A stretch of 64,000 nt of DNA, taken from Agrobacterium cucumeris. Its GTDB lineage: Bacteria; Pseudomonadota; Alphaproteobacteria; Rhizobiales; Rhizobiaceae. The translations under genes and the position numbers were made by a program. Below the pieces are notes generated by a model. That model ran no database searches and had not been told where the DNA came from. It was given only the letters and a program-made list of their open reading frames with translations. Location of the stretch: contig NZ_CP080388.1 of the NCBI RefSeq assembly GCF_030036535.1, forward strand, positions 2,041,001 to 2,105,000. The letters run 5' to 3'. Shown here piece by piece: positions 25,391-34,119 of this stretch (position 1 is the stretch's first letter; each line of letters begins with the position of its first letter).

Positions 25391-26338
25391 ATGACAGACC
25401 TTCCACAAATGGCAAAACCCGCCCGCCGGTCGCTTTTCAGCCGCATGCGCGACAGCGATCTCTACTGGTCCTTCAGCCGCAGCAAATCGGCGAAGATCAG
25501 TGCGCTGGTCCTCTCGATCCTGATCCTCGCTGCCATATTCGCGCCGCTGATCGCGCCGCAAAACCCCTATGACGGCGCTTCGCTGGACATGTGGAAGGCC
25601 GAGTTGCCGCCGGTGTGGCAGGAGGGCGGCGAATGGCCCTATCTGCTCGGCACCGATACGCAGGGGCGGGACATGCTCTCCGCCATTCTTTACGGCACAC
25701 GCATATCGATCGTCATAGGTGTCGCCTCCGTGGCGCTGTCGCTGGTCATCGGCATGACGGCCGGACTGGTCGCCGGTTATTTCGGCGGCTTTGCCGATAA
25801 TCTCCTGATGCGGATCGGCGATATCACGCTCTCCATCCCGACAATTCTGGTGGCCATCCTCGTCTCGACGGTGGTGCGGCAGATGTTGCCGGACAGTCTG
25901 CGCGAGGTGGGGGCATCCGCCGTGCTCATTTTCGCCATCGCCCTTTCCGCCTGGGTGCAATATGCGCGCACCGTGCGTGCCCAGGCCATCGTCGAAACCG
26001 GCAAGGATTATGTGCAGGCGGCCAAACTCATCGGCGTTCCCGCCCGTCGCATCATGGCCAACCATATCCTGCCCAATACGCTCACACCGATCATGGTTGC
26101 CGCCACGCTCAATTTCGGCATGGCGATCCTCACCGAAGCGACGCTGTCCTTCCTCGGCATCGGCATGCCGCCCAGCCAGCCTTCGCTCGGAACGCTGATC
26201 CGTATCGGCAACCAGTTCCTGTTCTCGGGTTCGTGGTGGATCGTCTTGTTTCCCGTTTTCCAGCTCTGTCTGCTCGTCGTCACCGTCAACCTTCTTGGTG
26301 ACTGGCTGCGCGATGCGCTCAATCCGAAACTGAGGTGA
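25391..26338 (+). CDS. Oligopeptide-type ABC transporter permease (DppC/OppC)
   Basis: A 315-residue partner permease. A cytoplasmic N-terminal segment with SKSAKISALVLSILIL leads into the first membrane span. The conserved periplasmic block is YLLGTDTQGRDMLSAILYGTR and the EAA loop AAKLIGVPARRIMANHILP. GAAGGGAG precedes the ATG. Eighteen bases separate it from the upstream permease stop. Confidence 0.92.
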   Translation: MTDLPQMAKPARRSLFSRMRDSDLYWSFSRSKSAKISALVLSILILAAIFAPLIAPQNPYDGASLDMWKAELPPVWQEGGEWPYLLGTDTQGRDMLSAILYGTRISIVIGVASVALSLVIGMTAGLVAGYFGGFADNLLMRIGDITLSIPTILVAILVSTVVRQMLPDSLREVGASAVLIFAIALSAWVQYARTVRAQAIVETGKDYVQAAKLIGVPARRIMANHILPNTLTPIMVAATLNFGMAILTEATLSFLGIGMPPSQPSLGTLIRIGNQFLFSGSWWIVLFPVFQLCLLVVTVNLLGDWLRDALNPKLR

Positions 26339-26343
26339 GTTCC

Positions 26344-27537
26344 ATGCACGATCTTCTGCTCCGCAACATCAGGCCCATGGCGGGCGATACCTGCGACATT
26401 CTGATCAGGCAGGGAAAGATAGCCGGTTTCGGAAAGTTCGAGGCCGAGCCGGGCATGCCGGTCGAGGAGGGGAATGGCGCGATTGCCGTTCCCGGCCTTA
26501 TCGATGCCCATACCCATCTCGACAAGACGACATGGGGCATGCCCTGGCACGTCAATAATCGCGCCGCGATCCTGCGCCAGCGGATCGACTTTGAACGCGA
26601 AAACCGGACACAGATCGGCATCGATCCGCACCGCCAGTCCATGCGCCACGCCATCGGCCTTGCGGCCAACGGCGGCACCCATATTCGCAGCCACGTGGAT
26701 ATTGACCCGACCCATGGCCTGGCGCTTGTGGAGGGCATCTGGGAAACCCGCGAGAAGCTGAAGGGCATCATCGACATCGAAGTCGTTGCCTTCCCGCAAT
26801 CCGGCGTCATGGTCATGCCCGGCACCGTGGAGCTTCTGGACGAGGCCTTGAAACAGGGCTGCGAAGTGCTTGGCGGCATCGATCCCTGCGGCATCGACCG
26901 CGATCCGAAAGGCCAGCTGGATATTCTCTTTGCGCTTGCGGTCAAGCACGGCGTGCCGATCGACATCCATCTGCATGAGGCTGCCGATCTCGGCGCCTTC
27001 ACCATGGAGCTGATCTTCGAGCGTATCCGGGCCAATGGCATGGAAGGCAAGGTTGCGATCAGCCACGCCTTTGCACTGGGAATGAATGATTACCTGCGGG
27101 TCGGCAAGCTGATCGAAGAGATTGCAAGGCTCGACGTGGCGATCCTGACGACCGGTGCGCCTTCGGCAAACGTGCCGTCGATCATGCGGTTGAAGGAAGC
27201 GGGTGTGCGTGTCGGCGGTGGTTGCGACGGCATTCGCGATACCTGGGGTCCATGGGGTCAGCCGGACATGCTCGACCGGGCAAAGATCATCGGCATGAAG
27301 AACGGCCTGCGCTCGGATATCGAGCTTGCCCATGTGCTGCATGTGGTATCGCAGGGCGGAGCCGATGTCATGGGGCTTGGTGATTATGGCCTGAAGGAAG
27401 GCCGCGCCGCGGATTTCACGCTGCTTACGGGCGAAACGTTCGCCCATGCCGTTGTCGATATCGCGCCCCGGCCGCTCGTCGTCAAAGGCGGCCGCGTCAC
27501 CGCCAGAAACGGCAAAGCCATCGTGGAGGCGCCGTGA
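26344..27537 (+). CDS. Amidohydrolase of the cytosine deaminase (CodA-like) group
   Basis: A 397-residue metal-dependent hydrolase. The metal motif is intact: GLIDAHTHLDKT with Asp54, His56 and His58, then DIHLHEAADL, SHAFALG and the aspartate in GGGCDGIRDTWGPW. This HLDKT-type pattern marks the CodA/N-isopropylammelide hydrolase branch, which deaminates pyrimidines and triazines. The ATG at 26344 follows GAGGTGA by 5 bases; a GTG at 26335 overlapping the permease stop is a less likely start. Its end overlaps the next amidohydrolase by one base, so the two are translated together. Confidence 0.85.
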   Translation: MHDLLLRNIRPMAGDTCDILIRQGKIAGFGKFEAEPGMPVEEGNGAIAVPGLIDAHTHLDKTTWGMPWHVNNRAAILRQRIDFERENRTQIGIDPHRQSMRHAIGLAANGGTHIRSHVDIDPTHGLALVEGIWETREKLKGIIDIEVVAFPQSGVMVMPGTVELLDEALKQGCEVLGGIDPCGIDRDPKGQLDILFALAVKHGVPIDIHLHEAADLGAFTMELIFERIRANGMEGKVAISHAFALGMNDYLRVGKLIEEIARLDVAILTTGAPSANVPSIMRLKEAGVRVGGGCDGIRDTWGPWGQPDMLDRAKIIGMKNGLRSDIELAHVLHVVSQGGADVMGLGDYGLKEGRAADFTLLTGETFAHAVVDIAPRPLVVKGGRVTARNGKAIVEAP

Positions 27538-29030
27538 TGAGCGCCGCTTTGCAATCTCTCGCGCTTGGCGAACGTCCGTCGGGTCGCACGCTGCTTACCG
27601 CAAGCTGGGTTGTCGGACACAAGGACGGATCACACCGGCTCTTGAAAAACGGCGAGGTGGTCTTTGAGAATGGTGAGATTCTTTTCGTCGGGCACGGTTT
27701 TCCAGGCGAGGTCGCCCGTCGCGTCGATTTCGGCAACGCCCTCATCAGCCCCGGCCTGATCGATCTCGACGCGCTTTCCGATCTCGATACGACGATCCTG
27801 GGGATCGATCACTATCCCGGCTGGGCCAAGGGCCGGGTCTGGCCACGATCTTATGTCGAGGCCGGTCCTTACGAGATGTATTCCGAGGAGGAACTGGCTT
27901 TCCAGAAGCGTTTCGCTTTCGGCCAGCTGCTTCTCAACGGCATCACCACGGCAGCACCCATCGCTTCCCTGTTTTACCGGCAATGGGGCGAAACCGTCGC
28001 CGAATTCGAGGCTGCGGCCGATGCTGCCGGCGAACTCGGTCTGCGCGTCTATCTCAGCCCCGCATACCGCTCCGGTGGCATGGTGCTGGAAGAGCCGGGG
28101 CGCATGGTGCCTGTCTTTGACGAAGAGCGCGGCTTTCAGGGGCTAAAGGATGCGGTGTCGTTCATCGAAAGACAGAGCGGACGGCATGGTGATCTCGTGC
28201 GCGGCATGCTCGCGCCGGATCGGGTCGAGACATCGACGCTCGCCCTGTTGCAAAGAACAGATGCGGCCGCTCGTGATCTTGGATGCAAGTTCCGTCTGCA
28301 CATGGCGCAGGGCACGATGGAGGTCGATACCGTCCGCAGCCTTCATGGCTCCACTGCGCCCGTGTGGCTGGCCAAGGCCGGCCTCCTCAGCGACCGCCTT
28401 GTCGCGCCGCACGCCACCAATGCGACGGACGAAGATCTGGCGCTCTACGCTGAGAATGGCGTTTCCATCGTCCACTGTCCGCTGGTGTCTGCCAGAGGCG
28501 GCAGCAAGCTGTCGTCGTTTTCGTCGTGCCGGCAGCGTGGCATCAACATCGCGATGGGCACGGACACGGCACCGGCCGACATGCTGATGAACCTTCTGGT
28601 CGGGCTTATCACCTGCCGCATCAGCGACGGCGTGCCCGACAGGGTCCGTTCGGCCGATCTGTTCGACGCCGCCACGATCGGTGGCGCAAGGGCACTGGGC
28701 CGTGCCGATCTCGGACATCTCTCAAAGGGTGCCCGCGCCGATATCGCGGTCTTCGATCTCGATGATACCGTCATGGCGCCGAGCGTCGATCCGATTACGA
28801 CCATCGTTACCGGCGGTTCGGGCAAGATCACGCGTGCGGTCTTCGTTGATGGCCGCCTGTCGATGCGCTCAAGGCAGGTCGCGAATATCGACATGGAGCA
28901 AGCCCGCGTTCAGGCGCAGGCGCAGTTCGATGGGCTGATCGCGAAATATCCCGAACGAAGCTGGGCCAACCCGCCCGTTTCGGAAATTTTCCCCCCGAGC
29001 TACCCGGTGGAGGTTGACGCCAATGGATAA
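27537..29030 (+). CDS. Amidohydrolase-fold protein lacking the HxH metal motif
   Basis: A 497-residue COG0402-type protein. It keeps the amidohydrolase architecture: beta-sandwich start, FGNALISPGLID strand, RLHMAQGTMEVDTVRSLHGS, LVAPHATNATDEDL, NIAMGTDTAPADMLMN and the closing GHLSKGARADIAVFDLDD. However, the D-x-H-x-H signature is Asp76-Leu77-Asp78-Ala79-Leu80, so both first metal histidines are missing. It may bind metal differently, have changed its chemistry, or be a non-catalytic partner of the amidohydrolase upstream. The ATG at 27537 overlaps the previous stop. Asp in GTDTAPAD and the His residues in the later strands remain. Confidence 0.8.
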   Translation: MSAALQSLALGERPSGRTLLTASWVVGHKDGSHRLLKNGEVVFENGEILFVGHGFPGEVARRVDFGNALISPGLIDLDALSDLDTTILGIDHYPGWAKGRVWPRSYVEAGPYEMYSEEELAFQKRFAFGQLLLNGITTAAPIASLFYRQWGETVAEFEAAADAAGELGLRVYLSPAYRSGGMVLEEPGRMVPVFDEERGFQGLKDAVSFIERQSGRHGDLVRGMLAPDRVETSTLALLQRTDAAARDLGCKFRLHMAQGTMEVDTVRSLHGSTAPVWLAKAGLLSDRLVAPHATNATDEDLALYAENGVSIVHCPLVSARGGSKLSSFSSCRQRGINIAMGTDTAPADMLMNLLVGLITCRISDGVPDRVRSADLFDAATIGGARALGRADLGHLSKGARADIAVFDLDDTVMAPSVDPITTIVTGGSGKITRAVFVDGRLSMRSRQVANIDMEQARVQAQAQFDGLIAKYPERSWANPPVSEIFPPSYPVEVDANG

Positions 29031-30006
29031 CATGAACCAGTCGGTTATCGACGTTCGCAATCTGAAAGTCGAGTTTCCGGGCCGCAGAGGCACGGTGACC
29101 GCCCTTTCGGATGTCAGCCTGTCGATCCGCCCCGGCGAAATCCTCGGTGTTGTCGGCGAATCCGGTGCCGGAAAATCCATGACCGGACTTGCGATACAGG
29201 GCTTGCTGGAAAAGCCCGGCCGCATCGCCGAGGGTGAGATCTGGCTTGGATCGCGGCGTATCGACAAGTTGGACGACAGGGCGATGGAGGGCATTCGCGG
29301 CCGCGAGATCGGTGCGATCTTTCAGGATCCGCTCACTTCGCTCAACCCGCTCTTTACGGTTGGCGCGCAGCTGGTCGAAACGATCCGCCAGCATCTGCCG
29401 CTCTCCAGGAAAGAAGCGCGGGGGCGGGCGGTTCAACTCCTGAAAGATGTCGGCATTCCGTCTCCGGAAGATCGCGTCGATCATTATCCGCATCAGTTCT
29501 CCGGCGGCATGCGCCAGCGTGTCGTCATCGCACTGGCGCTGGCGGCCTCGCCAAAGCTCATCATTGCCGACGAGCCGACCACGGCGCTTGACGTATCCAT
29601 TCAGGCGCAGATCATCTCGCTGCTGCGCAGGCTGTGCAAGGAGAAGCAGACGGCCGTCATGCTGGTCACGCATGATATGGGCGTCATCGCCGAAGCCGCC
29701 GATCGCGTTGCCGTGCTTTATGCCGGCAGGTTGATCGAGGTCGGGCCGGTCGAGCAGGTTCTGCATGCGCCGAAACATCCCTATACGCAGGGCCTGATGG
29801 CCTCCATCCCATCGCTCGGCGCGCGGGTGGAGAGGCTCAACCAGATCGACGGGGCGATGCCGCGTCTTGATGCTATCCCGCCGGGCTGCGCCTTCAATCC
29901 GCGCTGTGGCTTTGCCGGCCCCCGCTGTCTTCGCGAGCGCCCGGAACTGGAAACGCAGGGCAACAGCGCAAGTGCCTGCTGGATGAATGCAGGAGGAACA
30001 GCATGA
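29023..30006 (+). CDS. Oligopeptide-type ABC transporter ATP-binding protein (DppD/OppD)
   Basis: A 327-residue ATPase. It has Walker A GESGAGKSM, Q-loop GAIFQDPLTSLNP, signature FSGGMRQRVVIALAL, Walker [13 protein letters not shown] and switch histidine VTHDMGVIAE. The C-terminal Cys-rich segment CAFNPRCGFAGPRCLRERPE is typical of Opp/Dpp ATPases and often binds an iron-sulfur cluster. The ATG at 29023 overlaps the amidohydrolase stop and follows GGTGGAGG. Confidence 0.93.
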   Translation: MDNMNQSVIDVRNLKVEFPGRRGTVTALSDVSLSIRPGEILGVVGESGAGKSMTGLAIQGLLEKPGRIAEGEIWLGSRRIDKLDDRAMEGIRGREIGAIFQDPLTSLNPLFTVGAQLVETIRQHLPLSRKEARGRAVQLLKDVGIPSPEDRVDHYPHQFSGGMRQRVVIALALAASPKLIIADEPTTALDVSIQAQIISLLRRLCKEKQTAVMLVTHDMGVIAEAADRVAVLYAGRLIEVGPVEQVLHAPKHPYTQGLMASIPSLGARVERLNQIDGAMPRLDAIPPGCAFNPRCGFAGPRCLRERPELETQGNSASACWMNAGGTA

Positions 30007-31010
30007 AAACCTCGGTGACAAAAACACCCGCACTGACGGTGAAGGGTCTGACCAAGACCTTCGATGTTTCCGCCCCGTGGCTCAACCGCGTCATCGAGCG
30101 CAAGCCCCGTCAGTTCGTGCAGGCCGTCAACGACATCGATTTTACGGTGCCAGCCGGTGGCTGTCTCAGCATTGTCGGCGAAAGCGGCTGCGGCAAGTCC
30201 ACCGTCGCGCGGCTGGTGACAGGGCTGTTCCGCCCAAGCGCCGGTGACTTTCGTTTTGCCAAAGGGCGGACGGATGCACCGCTTTCGGCGCAGATGATCT
30301 TTCAGGATCCCTATGCCTCGCTCAATCCGCGCTGGCGGGTGAAGAACATCATCGCAGAGCCGATCCGCGAGCTGAAACTGCGCGCCACCCGTGCAGAGAC
30401 AATGGAGCGGGTGGAGGAACTGCTGCGAACGGTCGGCCTCTCTGCCTCCGACGGCGAGAAATTCCCGCATGAATTTTCCGGCGGCCAGCGCCAGCGCATT
30501 TCAATTGCCCGTGCCCTGGCAAGCGAGCCGGAGTTTCTGGTCTGTGACGAACCGACATCCGCGCTTGATGTATCGGTGCAGGCGCAGGTGCTGAACCTGA
30601 TGCGGCGGCTGCAGGACGAGTTGGGGCTGACTTATCTGTTCATCAGCCACGATATGAGCGTGGTTCGCCACATGTCGGACCGTATCGCTGTGATGTATCT
30701 CGGCCGCATCGTGGAGGAGGGCGATACGGAGGAGCTGTTCGCCCGCCCGCGTCACCCCTATACGCAGCTTCTGCTGCAGACCATTCCGAATATCGAGGCC
30801 CCGCGCCGCGACCGGGAACTGGTGGCAGGCGAAGTCCCAAGCCCGCTCAGGCCGCCCTCGGGCTGCACCTTCCATCCGCGCTGCCCGCTTGCAACGGCGC
30901 GCTGTTCGGCGGAAGTGCCGCAGGTGCGCACGCTTGCCGGCGGCACACGCGTTGCATGTCATCTGGTGGAGGATGAAGAGGTGTTGACGCAGGAACGGGA
31001 GCGCGCCTGA
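30003..31010 (+). CDS. Oligopeptide-type ABC transporter ATP-binding protein (DppF/OppF)
   Basis: A 335-residue ATPase that pairs with the preceding one. It has Walker A GESGCGKSTV, Q-loop AQMIFQDPYASLNPRW, signature [15 protein letters not shown], Walker B FLVCDEPTSALD, switch histidine ISHDMSVVRHM and the C-terminal CTFHPRCPLATARC segment. GCAGGAGGAA precedes the ATG, which overlaps the stop of the preceding gene (ATGA). A small stem, CGCCTGA/TCAGGCG at 31004-31026, bridges its end and the convergent GntR gene. Confidence 0.93.
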   Translation: MKTSVTKTPALTVKGLTKTFDVSAPWLNRVIERKPRQFVQAVNDIDFTVPAGGCLSIVGESGCGKSTVARLVTGLFRPSAGDFRFAKGRTDAPLSAQMIFQDPYASLNPRWRVKNIIAEPIRELKLRATRAETMERVEELLRTVGLSASDGEKFPHEFSGGQRQRISIARALASEPEFLVCDEPTSALDVSVQAQVLNLMRRLQDELGLTYLFISHDMSVVRHMSDRIAVMYLGRIVEEGDTEELFARPRHPYTQLLLQTIPNIEAPRRDRELVAGEVPSPLRPPSGCTFHPRCPLATARCSAEVPQVRTLAGGTRVACHLVEDEEVLTQERERA

Positions 31011-31019
31011 GCCGCAAGG

Positions 31020-31697
31020 TCAGGCGAGTGCCGCCCGCAGATCATGGGAAAGGTCGCGGATTTCGCTGAGGTCGAGTTCCGCTTCCACATGTTCGAGGTG
31101 ATGGGTCATCAGATGCGTGGCCCTCGCCGGGTCGTTATTGGCGATCGCGTCGACAATTTCCGCATGTTCGTCGGGCCCGCAGTTAAAGCGGTCCGTGTTG
31201 CGGTAAACGGCAGTGATGAGGGAGGAACGCGAAATGAGGTCGCGCATGGTGGTGAACAGGAAATCGGAACCGACCGTTTCCGCAAGCAGCAGGTGGAAGC
31301 CGCCGGAAAGCTTGATGATGTCGGTGGTGATGTTGTGAGCGTTGGCCACGCGCTCCTTTTCGACATGGTCGCGAAGCCGCTTCAGAGCGGCCTTGGTGGT
31401 GGATTTGCACAGCCGCTCAACAACACATTGTTCCACGGTGCGGCGAACGAAGAACACGTCTCTCGCCTCTTCGACCGAGGGTTTGGAAACGAAGGCGCCG
31501 CGATTGGGAACGATGGTGACGAGACCGTCTCGCTCCAGCACGGAAAGCGCCTGGCGGATGCGCGCGCGGCTGACGCCAAAAATCGTGGCGAGCTGTTCTT
31601 CCTTCAGCTGCACGCCCGGGCGAAGCCGTCGTTCAGCGATCGACAGCCAGACTTTCTCGACAATTTGCTGCGTGGACTGGCCGTTCTGTTCGGTCAT
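31020..31697 (-). CDS. GntR-family regulator, FCD subfamily, of the amidohydrolase locus
   Basis: A 225-residue regulator. The winged helix-turn-helix is at about residues 10-75 (QLATIFGVSRARIRQALSVL, then VTIVPNRGAFV). The FCD domain follows with FFVRRTVEQCVVERL, SGGFHLLLAETVG, DEHAEIVDAIAN and MTHHLEHVEAEL, preserving the metal-binding histidines. It is divergent from the flavin reductase-like gene, and the palindrome ATTGTCAACAAT lies between them and again in the promoter region at 22479. This points to one regulon covering 20.9-33.2 kb. Confidence 0.88.
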   Translation of the reverse strand: MTEQNGQSTQQIVEKVWLSIAERRLRPGVQLKEEQLATIFGVSRARIRQALSVLERDGLVTIVPNRGAFVSKPSVEEARDVFFVRRTVEQCVVERLCKSTTKAALKRLRDHVEKERVANAHNITTDIIKLSGGFHLLLAETVGSDFLFTTMRDLISRSSLITAVYRNTDRFNCGPDEHAEIVDAIANNDPARATHLMTHHLEHVEAELDLSEIRDLSHDLRAALA

Positions 31698-31777
31698 CGG
31701 TTTCGCTCTCCATTGTGGGTAGAGAAGCGTGATGCGGTGGAAAAAGTCAACCGTTTCAACACAGTTTTGGTTGCAAG

Positions 31778-31789
31778 ATTGTCAACAAT
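31778..31789. promoter_or_regulatory. Putative GntR operator, divergent promoter of gntR and flavin reductase
   Basis: ATTGTCAACAAT, identical to 22479-22490. It lies 80 bases from the gntR start and 38 bases before the flavin reductase-like start, in an otherwise AT-rich 130-base gap. Confidence 0.65.
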
Positions 31790-31827
31790 CTGAAATAATA
31801 TTGTGTACTATAAACAGGGCAGTTGTC

Positions 31828-32457
31828 ATGGAATTCGACTTCACCACGCTCGAGCCGCAGAGCCGTTACCGTCTGCTGACGAATTTTATCGGTCCCCGGC
31901 CGATTGCGCTCGTCACGACGCGTTCTGCTGCCGGCCACAACAATGCGGCGCCGATGAGCTTTTTCAACGTTTTCTCCCATGATCCGCCGATCGTCGTCCT
32001 CGGTATCCAGCCGCGGGTGACGGGCGAGGAGAAGGACACGATGGTCAATATTCGCCGCACCGGCGAATTCGTCATCAACATGGTGGACATGGCCCTGTCG
32101 GAACAGATGCTCGTCTGCGGCCTCGGCTTCGACAGCGAGGTGGACGAACTTTCCATGGCGCGGCTGACCGCGACCCCCTGTAACAAGATCGATGCAAGCT
32201 TTGCGGCGGAATCACCCTGCGCCTTCGAGTGCCGGGTGGAGCGCCTGATCGATTATCCGCGCCGCACGCTGGTGCTGGGTGAGGTCGTGCATATGCATGT
32301 GCACAAGGATTGCCTCGATCAAGAGGGGCGTTATGTCGATCCGGACCGCTACCAGCCGATCGCACGTCTTCACGCCGACAATTACATTACTTCGGACCGC
32401 CAGTTCGTCCTCAAGGCGCCAGCGATTACCGACTTCATCAAGCCAGATGGCGCGTGA
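31828..32457 (+). CDS. Flavin reductase-like (FMN-binding split-barrel) protein
   Basis: A 209-residue protein of the DIM6/NTAB flavoprotein group. The FMN-binding pattern is seen in NFIGPRPIALVTTRSAAGHN followed by NAAPMSFFNVFSHDPPIVVL and the block TMVNIRRTGEFVINMVD. Such proteins supply reduced flavin to a monooxygenase or act as FMN enzymes themselves. No monooxygenase is seen in this locus. The ATG at 31828 begins the family sequence MEFDFTTLEPQSRY; the longer open frame to 31729 would run through the operator. Next gene 22 bases downstream. Confidence 0.82.
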   Translation: MEFDFTTLEPQSRYRLLTNFIGPRPIALVTTRSAAGHNNAAPMSFFNVFSHDPPIVVLGIQPRVTGEEKDTMVNIRRTGEFVINMVDMALSEQMLVCGLGFDSEVDELSMARLTATPCNKIDASFAAESPCAFECRVERLIDYPRRTLVLGEVVHMHVHKDCLDQEGRYVDPDRYQPIARLHADNYITSDRQFVLKAPAITDFIKPDGA

Positions 32458-32479
32458 AGGTCCTGAAAGGCTTACCCCG

Positions 32480-33196
32480 ATGCATATTCGCCTGATCAAC
32501 CCGAACTCTACGGCCTCTATGACGGCGCAGGCGCTCGACAGTGCCTTGCGCGTCAAACACATGGATACGAAAATTTCCGCTGCAAATCCTGTCGATACGC
32601 CCGTCAGTATCGAAGGTGGAGCGGATGAGGCGCTGGCCGTTCCGGGCCTGCTGCAGGAAATCCGCAAGGGTGAACAGCTGGGCGTTAACGCTTATGTCAT
32701 CGCCTGCTTTGACGATCCGGGACTGCATGCTGCCCGCGAAGTGGCGCGCGGGCCGGTCATCGGCATCTGCCAGGCCGCCGTGCAGGTGGCCATGACGATC
32801 AGCCGCCGATTTTCCATCATCACCACCCTGCCGCGTTCGATCCCCATCATCGAGGACCTTGTCGGCAACTATGGGGCGGAGCGGCATTGCCGCAGGGTTC
32901 GTGCCATTAATCTGCCGGTGCTTGGTCTCGAAGAAGACCCTCTCGCCGCTGAAATGATGCTGATCCGCGAGATCGAAGCGGCCAAGAAGGAGGACACGGC
33001 GGAAGCGATCATCCTTGGATGCGCCGGCATGTCGGCTCTGTGCGACAGGCTGCGCGAGGCAACCGGCGTGCCTGTTATCGATGGGGTTACGGCGGCGGTG
33101 AAACTGGCCGAGGCGCTGGTGGGGGCAGGTTACAGCACTTCGAAGGTCAATGCCTATGATTATCCGCGCATCAAGGAAGCCATGCTGGTTGCCTGA
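32480..33196 (+). CDS. Hydantoin racemase (Asp/Glu racemase superfamily)
   Basis: A 238-residue cofactor-independent racemase. The N-terminus MHIRLINPNSTASMT is typical of hydantoin racemases. Both catalytic cysteines are present at the family positions: Cys76 in YVIACFDDPGLH and Cys181 in IILGCAGMSAL, matching the Cys76/Cys181 pair known for characterised hydantoin racemases. It would interconvert 5-substituted hydantoin or allantoin enantiomers. An ATG at 32447 overlapping the previous stop is possible, but 32480 has GAAAGG upstream and gives the family N-terminus. A strong hairpin follows. Confidence 0.85.
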   Translation: MHIRLINPNSTASMTAQALDSALRVKHMDTKISAANPVDTPVSIEGGADEALAVPGLLQEIRKGEQLGVNAYVIACFDDPGLHAAREVARGPVIGICQAAVQVAMTISRRFSIITTLPRSIPIIEDLVGNYGAERHCRRVRAINLPVLGLEEDPLAAEMMLIREIEAAKKEDTAEAIILGCAGMSALCDRLREATGVPVIDGVTAAVKLAEALVGAGYSTSKVNAYDYPRIKEAMLVA

Positions 33197-33212
33197 GCCG
33201 GAGGACGGCATA

Positions 33213-33243
33213 CGGTTTCGGGCAATGTGGATGCCCGAAACCG
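33213..33243. terminator. Bidirectional hairpin terminator
   Basis: CGGTTTCGGGCA pairs perfectly with TGCCCGAAACCG, 16 bases after the racemase stop and 18 bases before the end of the convergent DUF992 gene. ATTTTCG lies to the right; no long T run on either side. Confidence 0.6.
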
Positions 33244-33261
33244 CGCCATTTTCGACCTGAA

Positions 33262-33768
33262 TTAGCGGGCGTGCTTCAATTGCAAGCGTGATACGCCGGC
33301 TGCGATGTTTACACCCGTGCCAACCTCCGCGCTGATCGGCTGAAGCGCGAAATTCTTGGCATTGCCGCCGATCAGGGCGTTTGCGCCAATACCGATGCCG
33401 ACAGAGGCTGCGGCGGAGGCGCCGACATATTCGCCGCCAAGCGCACCGTCGCCGATGCGGCTTGCCGCCGTGTTGAACACGATCCAGCTCATATAGGTCT
33501 TGCCCGTCACGCCGATATCGAGGCCGAGCTTGCCGATGGTGCCGGTGTAGCGCTCGGTCTTGCCGGAACGCTGGCGAAACTGGCAATCGACATTTTTGCT
33601 GGAGCCGATCACAAGTCCGACTCCGCCGGCGATTTCGCAGGACAGGGTACCGACACGTTCCTTCTGGACGGTTTCAGTCGCGCGCTTCGAGTTATGCTTG
33701 GTTTCGGCTGAAGCGAGCGGGGCAAGTGCCAGGGTTGCGATGGCGGTTGCGAGAACGAACTTCTTCAT
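33262..33768 (-). CDS. DUF992 family exported protein
   Basis: A 168-residue protein of unknown function with a signal peptide over residues 1-21 (ATLALAPLASA before ETKHN). The mature part has the DUF992 pattern: RVGTLSCEIAGGVGLVIGSS, then VDCQFRQRSGKTERYTGTIG with a Cys pair, KLGLDIGVTG and a glycine/alanine-rich hydrophobic stretch GASAAASVGIGIGANALIGG. Probably periplasmic or outer-membrane associated. Its start overlaps the stop of the BON protein gene in ATGA. Confidence 0.85.
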   Translation of the reverse strand: MKKFVLATAIATLALAPLASAETKHNSKRATETVQKERVGTLSCEIAGGVGLVIGSSKNVDCQFRQRSGKTERYTGTIGKLGLDIGVTGKTYMSWIVFNTAASRIGDGALGGEYVGASAAASVGIGIGANALIGGNAKNFALQPISAEVGTGVNIAAGVSRLQLKHAR

Positions 33769-34088
33769 TGTTTATCACTCCTGTTATTGTTGACGAGGTG
33801 GAGGCGCGGGGAGGCCGCGTCCAGCCTGATCGACGGCCGCTGGCGGATCGCCAGATCGGCGATGATGGGTCGCGATGCGAAACATTCGGCTATGATAACC
33901 GCCCGTTCGAAGGCAGAGAGTGTTTCAACTTCGCCTGTAAGGACGATGCACCCATCAGAAGAACTGACGGAGATGCAGCTGTTTTCCTGCCCGTCCGCAT
34001 AGGCGATCAGTGCCTGCAAGGCAGCGCACAGGCTGATCTCCTGGGGATTGCATCCCGGTGCCGTGTCTGCGTTCCATGAAAGCATCAT
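33765..34088 (-). CDS. BON-domain-like small protein
   Basis: A 107-residue protein. Residues about 15-85 resemble a BON domain: ALQALIAYADGQENSCISVS, then DGCIVLTGEVETLSAFERAV and IIAECFASRPIIADLAI, the alternation seen in OsmY-type proteins that bind phospholipid or hydrophobic ligands. No clear signal peptide. Start at 34088, with GGGAGG 7 bases upstream. It is coupled to the DUF992 gene by a 4-base overlap. Confidence 0.65.
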   Translation of the reverse strand: MMLSWNADTAPGCNPQEISLCAALQALIAYADGQENSCISVSSSDGCIVLTGEVETLSAFERAVIIAECFASRPIIADLAIRQRPSIRLDAASPRLHLVNNNRSDKQ

Positions 34089-34119
34089 CGTGAAACCTCC
34101 CGCCTTGAACATTGACGGA

